Shown: in pieces, positions 45,612 through 53,467 of the stretch | Numbering within the stretch: the stretch's first letter is position 1 | Layout of the letters: each line of letters begins with the position of its first letter | NCBI GenBank assembly: GCA_020636225.1 | Contig: JACJYI010000006.1 | Location: forward strand, 206,501-270,500 | Reading direction: 5' to 3' | Source of the DNA: Lewinellaceae bacterium | GTDB lineage: Bacteria > Bacteroidota > Bacteroidia > Chitinophagales > Saprospiraceae | DNA: 64,000 nucleotides | Program-made: the position numbers and the translations under genes | The notes under the pieces: model-generated | Database searches by the model: none | Told to the model about the DNA's origin: nothing | What the model saw: the letters and a program-made list of their open reading frames with translations, nothing else

Positions 45612-46545
45612 ACCCCGGGTTTCACCCGGGGCTATTCATATTCAACCCCACCGGGGTTGTTCCATTTGTCCTGGGGGTTGGGTTCCTTTGATGATGCATC
45701 CCAGGGGATTGTGGAATGGGTTTCTGCGGTGCACCCGGGGCTATTCCTGTTCAACCTCTCCAGGGTTGTTCCATTTGTCCTGGGGGTTGGGTTCATGTGA
45801 TGATGCACCCCAAGGGATTGTGGAATAGGTTTCTGCGGTGCACCCGGGGCTATTCCTGTTCAACCCCTCCGGGGTTGTTCCATTTGTCCTGGGGGTTGGG
45901 TTCCTGTGATGATGCACCCCAAGGGATTGTGGAATGGGTTTCTGCGCTGTTCCCGGGGCTATTCCTGTTCAACCCCTCTGGTATTGTTCCATATGCATTG
46001 GGGGTAGGGTTCCTGTGATGATGCATCCCAAGGGATCGTGGAATGGGTTTCTGCGCTGTTCCCGGGGCTATTCCTGTTCAACCTCTCCAGGGTTGTTCCT
46101 TGTGTCCTGGGGGTTGGGTTCCTGTGATGATGCACCCCAAGGGATTGTGGAATGGGTTTCTGCGTTGTTCCCGGGGCTATTCCTGTTCAACCTCTCAGTC
46201 ATTGTTCCATTTGTCCTGGGGGGTTGGGTTCCTGTGATGATGCATCCCAAGGGATCGTGGAATAGGTTTCTGCAGTGCACCCGGGGCAATTCCTGTACAA
46301 CTCCTCCGGGGTTGTTCCATTTGTCCTGGGGGTTGGGTTCCTGTGATGATGCATCCCAGGGGATCGTGGAATAGGTTTCTGCGCTGTTCCCGGGGCTATT
46401 CCTGTACAACTCCTCCGGGGTTGTTCCATTTGTCCTGAAGGTAGAATTCAAGTGTTAATGCATCCCAAGGGATTGTGGAATGGGTTTCTGTGTTGTTCCC
46501 GGGGCTATTCCTGTTCAACCTCTCCGGGGTTGTTCCTTGAGCAGG
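45612..46545. repeat. Tandem array of 109-bp units, about eight to nine copies
   Basis: The anchor GTGGAAT(G/A)GGTTTCTG recurs at 45711, 45820, 45929, 46038, 46147, 46257, 46366 and 46475, that is, every 109 bp with one 110-bp step. Units share the core CCCGGGGCTATTCCTGTTCA followed by an imperfect palindrome CAACCCC...GGGGTTG and a GGGTTGGGTT stretch. The first unit differs: it has an extra hairpin (45613-45620 with 45624-45631) and reads ATTCATATTCA. Point differences between units show it is not a sequencing artefact of identical copies. The period is not divisible by three and the ORFs running through it on both strands are by-products. Confidence 0.93.
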
Positions 46546-46674
46546 GAGGGTTGGGTTTATCCGATGTTCGCTGTGACCGGGGCTATGGAGATTCAGTTTT
46601 CCAAAGGCATACACAGGCAGGCATCTATATGCACTTCCTCCGACCTCGTTGCCTCCATAACTCCTTGACTTCCT

Positions 46675-46863
46675 TCACTTGTCTGACGCTTTCTGTACCC
46701 AGGTGATGACATACCCGCCGATGATGCCCAGGGCCAGGATGGCCACGAAGAAGGCGATGGGCTGGTCGAGTTGCATCCGTCCTTTCCGGTAGACTTCAAG
46801 TGTCCAGGTGAGGAGGGCCAGGCCGATGGTGAAGAAGATCATGTTGCGGTAGAGAGGTTTCAT
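46675..46863 (-). CDS. Small two-helix membrane protein
   Basis: A 62-aa protein with two hydrophobic segments (about 8-24, MIFFTIGLALLTWTLEV, and 36-54, IAFFVAILALGIIGGYVI) joined by a short basic/acidic loop (YRKGRMQLDQP), ending in a charged tail KASDK. I take it as real because it follows the 777-aa membrane protein by only 11 bp on the same strand, has a proper ATG and is fully membrane-protein-like. No known family is recognised. It may be a partner or stabiliser of the upstream protein. Confidence 0.65.
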   Translation of the reverse strand: MKPLYRNMIFFTIGLALLTWTLEVYRKGRMQLDQPIAFFVAILALGIIGGYVITWVQKASDK

Positions 46864-46874
46864 GGCTGGTCAGG

Positions 46875-49208
46875 TTATTCGGGTGATGGCGTACCGGGGG
46901 GCAACATCCTGGGTACCGGATAATTGTTGAGGAAGAAGCGGTCGGATTGGCCTGGTACCGGGGTATAGATCGTATCACTCACTTCGCGGATCAACAGGTC
47001 GTCTGCCAGCCCGGGGAAGATGTGTTCGGAAAAGACGAACAGGGTATCACAATCCCAGACGAGGGGGAATTGCATGCTGCAGCGAACCCACCCATCCACG
47101 ATGTCCTTGCTGGAGGCGGACCAGGTCATCTCCGAAACGGTGACCTCCCCCTTCGGGTTCTTCTCCAGGATCCGCAATCCGGGCATCCCGTAATGCTCGG
47201 GCTGCAGGGCAAACCAGACGGAGGCCTCGACCCACAACGCATCATGTCGCGTGAGGGGTATGAACGCCAGGGTATCCCAACCCGGTTCGATGGCCATGGC
47301 TCCCTGCCCCGAGAACGACCAATCGCTCTTGTGTTCGTCAAAGGTGCGACGGATCGGCAACTGGCCCTGGTCGTAGGTAATGGAATAGGGTCGGGGTCCA
47401 TCCGGGCCGGTGATCCATTGGTTGGCCTGGCGGATCCCCTCGTCCAGTGCGGCATCGGCGGGCAAGGCATATACCTGGTGATATTCGCCATCGATGAGCA
47501 GTCGGGCTTTCGACCGCAGGAAGGCTTCCCCTTCCGACAGTGTCGCATCCTTTTGCATGACCAGCAGGAGATCACGCCTGTCGGGCAGACTGGCAAAGCC
47601 GGGACGCTCGATCCAGGGATGCGAGGCCCATTGTACGGATCGGGCCGCCTGGCTCAGGGAGATGCGGGAGAGCTTGCCGGTCAGCAAGGGAATGCCCGTG
47701 GCCAGGGAATACCGGTAGCCGGCATACTCCGACCAGAAATAATCGGGTTGGATCAGCTTGTCGGTCCAGCCGGTGTGGACGGGGAGCAGATAGATCGCCT
47801 GGTACCGGTCCTTAGTGATCTGGTGGGCCAGGGCCTCCTCCCGCAGGGTCGCCAGCTCGGCCTCGCTCATTCGGCTTTCGTACACAGGCTTGTCCTTCTG
47901 GATGCGCAATGCGGTATAACCCTCATAGCCCCAGAAGGCCAGGAGGAGGATGGCCAGGGCGCGAAGCCACCACACCCACCTGCCGGAACGGGCCCCGATC
48001 AGGTAGTGATCGATCCACCAGGCCGCGGTCAGGCCGTAGGTGAAGAAGAAGACCCAGGCAAAGCGTCCCGGGGCGCGAAACTGGTACCAGACGGGCAGCT
48101 TTTCCGGGATCCAGGCCAGCCATGGAGAGGACAGGATATTGCAGGAGAACAGGAGCACCGGAATGGAAGACCACAACAGCACGTTGAGGGACCGATCCGG
48201 GGTGATCGCTGCCCAGGTGCTGCCTCTGGAAGTGAATGTGCGCATCCACCAGCCAAGCAGGAGGAAGGGCATGACCAGGGTGGCACTGAGGCCGACATAG
48301 GCAATGCCCTCCCCGGAGACCTGCGCGATGGGGGTGAGGGCATGGATCCAGTCGTGGACCGGTCCGCTGCTCGGATAGAAGATGCTCTCGAACTGGGCGA
48401 CATGGATATGGAATCCCCAGGGTTCCACCACCCGGTCGGGAATGGTATCCAGGCCTTTGACCACCCCCATGACCACGGATGGCGGTAGAATGGCCACCAA
48501 TGTCGCGGGCCACACCGGTATGTCGGCGTGAAGGAATCCGGACATCCGGCCCAGGATCACCAGGCCCAGGAAACAGACCAGGAAGCTGGTACAGATCAGG
48601 ATGAGGTAGGGGTTGTTCAGTCCGAAGAGGATGAGCACAATGGTCAGGACAATGGTCAGGCGCCATCGGTGATCACCCTGGACCAGGCGCAGCATCCACC
48701 AGAGGATCAGCGGCAGGACCCACAGGTAGCCCAGGCCGAAATGCCCGCTGACCATGCGGTTGATCTGGGGAATGAGAGTGAACAGGATGAGGGCGTAAAC
48801 CACAGCACGCCAACCGGGTATGGCCAAACGGCGCAGGGACAGCCACAGAAAGAGGGCGGCCAGGGGAGCCGAATACAGGAGGAGTCCGTGCTGGATGCCC
48901 TGGACATGCAGCACGACATTCGGCCATACGGAACGGATTGCTTTCAGGGCCAGTGCCAGGATGGCCTGGGCATCGGTCATGAAGATCAGTTCCCCGAAGG
49001 GGTAGTTCATGTCGGTCAGCCGGATCCCTGATCCGAAGCGGGTAAAGTAGTGGAGGTGGTAAGAGATGATGAAGCCGTCCCCCCCGATCATGAATTGATG
49101 GGCATTGGGATGAAAGAACACATCCGGGGCCATCCAGGCGATGAGTGCTGCAGCCAGGAGGGTCACGAGAATGCCAGGAAGGAGGGAAGAGCGGGTCAGG
49201 CGGTCCAT
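46875..49208 (-). CDS. Polytopic membrane protein, GT-C/YfhO-like glycosyltransferase candidate
   Basis: A 777-aa protein. The N-terminal 430 residues contain about ten to twelve predicted membrane helices; the first periplasmic loop is MAPDVFFHPNAHQFMIGGDGFIISYHLHYF with conserved-looking acidic/His residues, as in GT-C enzymes that use lipid-linked sugars. A soluble C-terminal part (about 440-777) is beta-rich and ends VPRMLPPGTPSPE. The layout resembles YfhO and related membrane glycosyltransferases but I cannot make a firm family call. A GATCTTTG box (one mismatch) lies 9 nt upstream of the ATG. The small two-helix gene follows and is probably cotranscribed. Confidence 0.7.
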   Translation of the reverse strand: MDRLTRSSLLPGILVTLLAAALIAWMAPDVFFHPNAHQFMIGGDGFIISYHLHYFTRFGSGIRLTDMNYPFGELIFMTDAQAILALALKAIRSVWPNVVLHVQGIQHGLLLYSAPLAALFLWLSLRRLAIPGWRAVVYALILFTLIPQINRMVSGHFGLGYLWVLPLILWWMLRLVQGDHRWRLTIVLTIVLILFGLNNPYLILICTSFLVCFLGLVILGRMSGFLHADIPVWPATLVAILPPSVVMGVVKGLDTIPDRVVEPWGFHIHVAQFESIFYPSSGPVHDWIHALTPIAQVSGEGIAYVGLSATLVMPFLLLGWWMRTFTSRGSTWAAITPDRSLNVLLWSSIPVLLFSCNILSSPWLAWIPEKLPVWYQFRAPGRFAWVFFFTYGLTAAWWIDHYLIGARSGRWVWWLRALAILLLAFWGYEGYTALRIQKDKPVYESRMSEAELATLREEALAHQITKDRYQAIYLLPVHTGWTDKLIQPDYFWSEYAGYRYSLATGIPLLTGKLSRISLSQAARSVQWASHPWIERPGFASLPDRRDLLLVMQKDATLSEGEAFLRSKARLLIDGEYHQVYALPADAALDEGIRQANQWITGPDGPRPYSITYDQGQLPIRRTFDEHKSDWSFSGQGAMAIEPGWDTLAFIPLTRHDALWVEASVWFALQPEHYGMPGLRILEKNPKGEVTVSEMTWSASSKDIVDGWVRCSMQFPLVWDCDTLFVFSEHIFPGLADDLLIREVSDTIYTPVPGQSDRFFLNNYPVPRMLPPGTPSPE

Positions 49209-49217
49209 AGATCAGTC

Positions 49218-49225
49218 CAAAGATC
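49218..49225 (-). promoter_or_regulatory. Weak -7-like box (GATCTTTG) close to the membrane protein start
   Basis: One mismatch to TAnnTTTG; 9 nt from the ATG at 49208. Confidence 0.3.
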
Positions 49226-50299
49226 GCAAACCACACCGTTATCTGGATATTACCTTTGGACGGGAGGTGGTGGACGAAGAGACTGATTCTTGCTCAAAAA
49301 GCACAAAGAACCCGGAGTCTTGAGATCCGGAGCCAGAAATTGTATCGTAGCAAATTCATCTGGACATAGAGGTTGACGAAGAACCTCCTCTAAAGGATGA
49401 TGTGTCTCCTCGCCTGTGATGAACAGCAGCAGCGTGACCACGGCCACTTTGTGTCCCGACTATTATTTCCACGCAATAGTTTATACGAATGCCCGGACAC
49501 AGCGATCTGGATCCGGACAGCCACTTGAAAAGGGATCGACCAGGTTCAGTGTTGTAAAGGAACGTCTTCAATTGCCGGGGGCCATTCTTAGAACACAGGA
49601 TACTTGACTTCAAGTCTATTGAATCAGAGTGCCCAGAGAAATCTTGGATTTCATAGTGCTTTCCTTCTTCTTCTTGAAGAAGTTTAAACCATAGTTCTCT
49701 AATAAACCAGTACTTTGTCTCTATGTGAAATGGAGGTGATCTAGCCTAAAGGTCCTTAGCATCTTTCCTTGTTCGCGCCCATAGAGATTCGGAGGAAAAA
49801 TTGGATAGTTGGGTGAGGGATCGGTTTTTTTCCTCCGTGCCTCAACCTGGTTGACGATAGCCTTTGAAATGATAATCTCTGTACAAACTAAGATAGAGTA
49901 CCTGAGGGCAGTCATTCACTGTTGGCAGGATGTCCGGTGAATCAATTTGAGGACCTGGTTCAACAAATCGGTTTTCAGTTTGGGTAATATAGTTTTTTAT
50001 AAACTGATCTAAACACGCTTTGGCGCTATACAGAAATATTCACGTTCAGAACTTGTGTGTCAGGCAAGTGGGGTAATTTCGGATATTCTGGATTATCAAA
50101 ACTATCTTTAATTTATATGAGAAGGTCACGCCAGAATTTGCGGTGAATTATTTGCAGATTATATATGGGTGTAATGGGTAGATGTGAGAGAATCGTCAAG
50201 AACTTAGAATTTAACAAGATACTTGAACTTTTTCTCTGGCCGACCCATAAATGTTATATGGATGGTGATTCTATTTGATATTATTTGTCAGCAAGGAAT
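49226..50299. other. Long non-coding stretch, turning AT-rich from about 49.6 kb
   Basis: About 1.07 kb without a convincing gene. Only short open frames occur (for example 85 codons on minus at 49356-49613 and 64 codons on minus at 49721-49915), none with a recognisable domain. Composition shifts to clearly higher A+T from about 49.6 kb and stays so into the next gene. It could contain decayed genes or an integration scar; I see no insertion-sequence ends, tRNA or direct repeats. Confidence 0.5.
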
Positions 50300-52135
50300 T
50301 TATTTTTCACGCCAAAGCTCTACCTGGAAAGAAGAAATTAGGATTGCAGGACCAGTTCGATTTTCTATCCAAACCTTGATATCAGCATCAGATTTGTAGT
50401 TTTTCGGAATTTGAATGGCATACCAGGCTTCCCCCCAAACTCCCGGTTCACCACCCCACAAGTTCCAGGTTGGATTTCCTAGTTTATTATTGATTCTGTT
50501 CCAAACCCAAAGCAACCAATCCTGATTTTGCCAAATTGAGATAGTTTGGGTTGCCATGTTCCATCTGTCATTATTCCAACCTTCAGATTTTGCCCTACAA
50601 GTTATTCGAAGGTAATCACCAGGTTGGATAATGGAAGGGTCTAATTGTAGATCAATTCTGGGAGCTGTTTGATTAGATATTCTAAACATGGTTCCCTCAT
50701 TCGTTTGCTGCACAGTTCCCGTAGAATCGGGAAATTCTGCTCGCCTTTCTCCTATGACACCAATGCTGTCCAAAGTATTAAAATCGGGTGGATATGTTTG
50801 TGTATCTGCTGCAATAAGACGTTTTTCATTTAATTCTCTCTTGCCAAATATTGATACATAGTAGTCGAAACTGCCTTCCTCAGATAGGAGTATAGCCTGA
50901 CTAACCTGCCATGTTTGAAATATATTCAGTAAGATGCAGAGTACAGAGACACCTATGACAATTGACCTTGAAATATTGGTTTGACATTTAGTGATGAAAG
51001 CTGTCCAGGGAATTGCCAAAAGGGGTAGTGCTTCAACCATGGGACGCGATCCAAAAGAATTGATATAGTACCAATTGTGCCAGGAGTAAATGATATACAC
51101 ATGTAAGATGATAAAGATCAAGACAGGCCAAAAATATTTCCTGAAGTGAATATACAAAGGGACAAATCCTGGTATGGCAAGCAGATATATTGGTGTATAA
51201 ATAAACCAACCATTCATAAAACCAAACAATCCGGAAAATATGTGCGGGTTTAAAAAGTCAAATCCTTCTCCTCCATAGCTGTAATACAGCCACTCTCCAG
51301 ATGCCATTTTCCAATAGATTAATTGAGGGATGATTGGAATGCAAAATGACAAAGTGGCGATCAGGAGATGTTGCCATTTCCATCCCGATCTTATATACGA
51401 GGATATGGAGTAGATTATCAATATAAGTGGTATGCTGACAGCTATAATCTCAGTTGGTCGGATTAAGGTGATCATGCCACAGATCAGTCCGATGATTCCA
51501 GCAGTTCTGGTTCTTTGATTTCTAATATATCGTTCCGAAGCTTCCAGTAAAAAGCAATATAATGAAAAAAGCAGTGGGTGAGACATTGGACTTGTGTACA
51601 CAAGGAAGAAATACAGGTTTGTGCCAACACCAAGTACAATAATCGAGACCCAAACTGCCCATGTTGGAAATCGGCGGATCAGGAATCTATAGAGTATGAT
51701 CATTCCGAATAGGACCCAAAGACATACCCCTAAATAAATGGAATACCAATACACGGGATGATAACCATCAGGAGGGATTTCAAAGAGATAAGCTATTGCA
51801 TGGGCCAATACGAAAAAGGGAGATAGCATGATAGCTACTCCGCTGGTATATTTTATGACAGGAAGGTCCTTTTCTGTCATATTTATCTCCATAATCCCAA
51901 GCCTGTTCGCTCCAAAGTTCATGGAGCCCGGAACCATTTCTGCCCGCCTGCGTGCAGCGGTTTCCAGGGTAAGTAAGTCACCTGAAATTATTGAGGAAGG
52001 GAGATAGATATAATAACCCCATGTGTCCCCTCCGCCAATCATGGATGTGTTTACTCTTTGGTAATAGAGGATAGAGCCAATCCAGAATGCAGCTAATCCT
52101 GTGAGAATAATGATGAGGATGTGGCGGTGTTGCAT
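50300..52135 (-). CDS. GT-C-like integral membrane protein in an AT-rich island
   Basis: A 611-aa protein with about 11-12 predicted membrane helices in residues 5-420 and a soluble C-terminal part of about 190 residues. The first loop (TSMIGGGDTWGYYIYLPSSIISGD) and a long loop with TEKDLPVIKYTSGVAIMLSPFF look like GT-C-type membrane glycosyltransferases of the mannosyltransferase kind; this is structural resemblance, not a family match. The C-terminal part contains IDLQLDPSIIQPGDYLRITCRAKSEGWNN and resembles a beta-sandwich carbohydrate-binding fold. Codon and base use is far AT-richer than all neighbours, suggesting recent acquisition. It may act in surface polysaccharide or glycoprotein assembly. 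Confidence 0.7.
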   Translation of the reverse strand: MQHRHILIIILTGLAAFWIGSILYYQRVNTSMIGGGDTWGYYIYLPSSIISGDLLTLETAARRRAEMVPGSMNFGANRLGIMEINMTEKDLPVIKYTSGVAIMLSPFFVLAHAIAYLFEIPPDGYHPVYWYSIYLGVCLWVLFGMIILYRFLIRRFPTWAVWVSIIVLGVGTNLYFFLVYTSPMSHPLLFSLYCFLLEASERYIRNQRTRTAGIIGLICGMITLIRPTEIIAVSIPLILIIYSISSYIRSGWKWQHLLIATLSFCIPIIPQLIYWKMASGEWLYYSYGGEGFDFLNPHIFSGLFGFMNGWFIYTPIYLLAIPGFVPLYIHFRKYFWPVLIFIILHVYIIYSWHNWYYINSFGSRPMVEALPLLAIPWTAFITKCQTNISRSIVIGVSVLCILLNIFQTWQVSQAILLSEEGSFDYYVSIFGKRELNEKRLIAADTQTYPPDFNTLDSIGVIGERRAEFPDSTGTVQQTNEGTMFRISNQTAPRIDLQLDPSIIQPGDYLRITCRAKSEGWNNDRWNMATQTISIWQNQDWLLWVWNRINNKLGNPTWNLWGGEPGVWGEAWYAIQIPKNYKSDADIKVWIENRTGPAILISSFQVELWREK

Positions 52136-52215
52136 GGTGAAACTCTTAGCAAGTCAGATAGATCGCAGAGAGTGCCAATCTTTCAGAAAACAGAGGCATC
52201 GACTCCCTTTCAAAG

Positions 52216-53253
52216 CTACAACTTCGGCACCAATGGTTTGTCGATCTGGTTGTATGTGCCACCATACAGGACGTTTCGCACGCCATCTGAAGCCAGGAAG
52301 TCGTGCGGAAAACCCGGATCGATGGCCCTGCATTCATTCAACTGTTCGAGCATGTCGGGGGGAATGTGAAAGGAGAGGCATCCCAGGCTGTTGGCCAGTT
52401 GCTCTGCTTTTCTGGCTCCGACAATGGGGATGTATCCGGGATGCTGCTGACGAACCCAGTTGAGGGCGACCTGGGCCGGAGCGACATGCAGTTCGCTGGC
52501 AATGGCCACCACCTTGCGGGCAATGTCCGAATTGCGGTCATTGAGACGTTTGCTTTCGGCCGACAGTCGCTTGGGCTCTTCCTGCTGAACGAGATATTTT
52601 CCCGTGAGTGCCCCGCCGGCCAGTGGGGCCCAGGCGGTCATGCTCATCCCGAATGCTTGAGCCATGGGCAGCAGGTCACGTTCAGGCGTACGCTGGAGGA
52701 GGCTGTATTCCACCTGCAGGGCCACAAAGGCGCTCCAGCCCCGGAGCTCGGCCATGGTGTTGGCCCGGCTGACGATCCATGCCGGCGTATCGCTGACACC
52801 GATGTAGTGGACCTTTCCCTGACTGACCAGGTCATCCAGTCCCCGCATGACCTCCTCGACGGGCGTCATCCCGTCCCAGGCATGCACCCACAGCAGGTCG
52901 ATGTGGTCGGTATTCAGCCGACGGAGGCTGGCTTCGACCGATCGCATCATGTTCTTGCGGTGGTTTCCTGAAAAGTTGGGGTCACCATCGCGATCCTTCA
53001 GGCTGTACTTGGTGGCCAGCACCCAATGGTCGCGATCGGCGGATATGAATTCACCGAGCCAGGTCTCGCTGGTCCCTTCGGTGTAGCGATTGGCGGTATC
53101 CAGGAAATTGCCTCCGGCATTGGCATAGGTATCCAGGATACGACGGCTTTCTTCCTTGTCGGCCCCCCAGCCCCAATCGGTGCCGAAGGTCATGGTGCCG
53201 AGGCAGATCTCGGAAACGCGGAGGCCGGATCGGCCGAGGAGTTTGTAGCGCAT
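52216..53253 (-). CDS. Aldo/keto reductase
   Basis: A 345-aa NADPH-dependent oxidoreductase with a TIM-barrel fold, close to the YajO/Tas-like group. The catalytic tetrad is visible: Asp and Tyr in FLDTANRYTEGTSE, Lys in LATKYSLK and His in LLWVHAWDG. N-terminal MRYKLLGRSGLRVSEICLGTMTFG and the C-terminal cofactor motif VGARKAEQLANSLG are typical. The substrate is not predictable. Composition returns to that of the core genome here, so it lies outside the AT-rich island. No operon partner. Confidence 0.93.
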   Translation of the reverse strand: MRYKLLGRSGLRVSEICLGTMTFGTDWGWGADKEESRRILDTYANAGGNFLDTANRYTEGTSETWLGEFISADRDHWVLATKYSLKDRDGDPNFSGNHRKNMMRSVEASLRRLNTDHIDLLWVHAWDGMTPVEEVMRGLDDLVSQGKVHYIGVSDTPAWIVSRANTMAELRGWSAFVALQVEYSLLQRTPERDLLPMAQAFGMSMTAWAPLAGGALTGKYLVQQEEPKRLSAESKRLNDRNSDIARKVVAIASELHVAPAQVALNWVRQQHPGYIPIVGARKAEQLANSLGCLSFHIPPDMLEQLNECRAIDPGFPHDFLASDGVRNVLYGGTYNQIDKPLVPKL

Positions 53254-53467
53254 GAGAGGTGAAGTTGGGTGGCAAGTTAAACAGACAGAAGCTCTTGTTA
53301 TTGAGTGAAGGCGTTATTTCGATATTTCGAAGGTGGAAATGGGATGGAAGTAGAGAGAATGTTGACCTTGTGACCTTGCTTGAAATTGGTTGTCACTTTC
53401 CTGATTCGATATCTTGATGATTGGATATCGGATGAAGGTTTTGTATCTTGATTTCAATCACCGACCT
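53254..53467. other. Intergenic gap between divergent genes, no gene seen
   Basis: 214 bp between the aldo/keto reductase and the Asp-box protein start, moderately AT-rich. I see no clear promoter consensus or RNA. Confidence 0.4.

Noticed and set aside
45429..46500. Several ORFs of 60-146 codons on both strands inside the 109-bp repeat array (for example 45934-46374 plus and 46068-46451 minus)
   Set aside because: They cycle through frames because the period is not divisible by three, repeat the same peptide fragments and have no independent coding signal.
45612..46545. CRISPR array
   Set aside because: The units are repeated along their whole 109-bp length with no unique spacers, and no cas gene is nearby.
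49250..49613. Overlapping short minus-strand ORFs (65 and 85 codons) in the non-coding stretch, considered as transposase remnants
   Set aside because: No DDE or HTH motif, no terminal inverted repeats and no target-site duplication could be seen; called non-coding.
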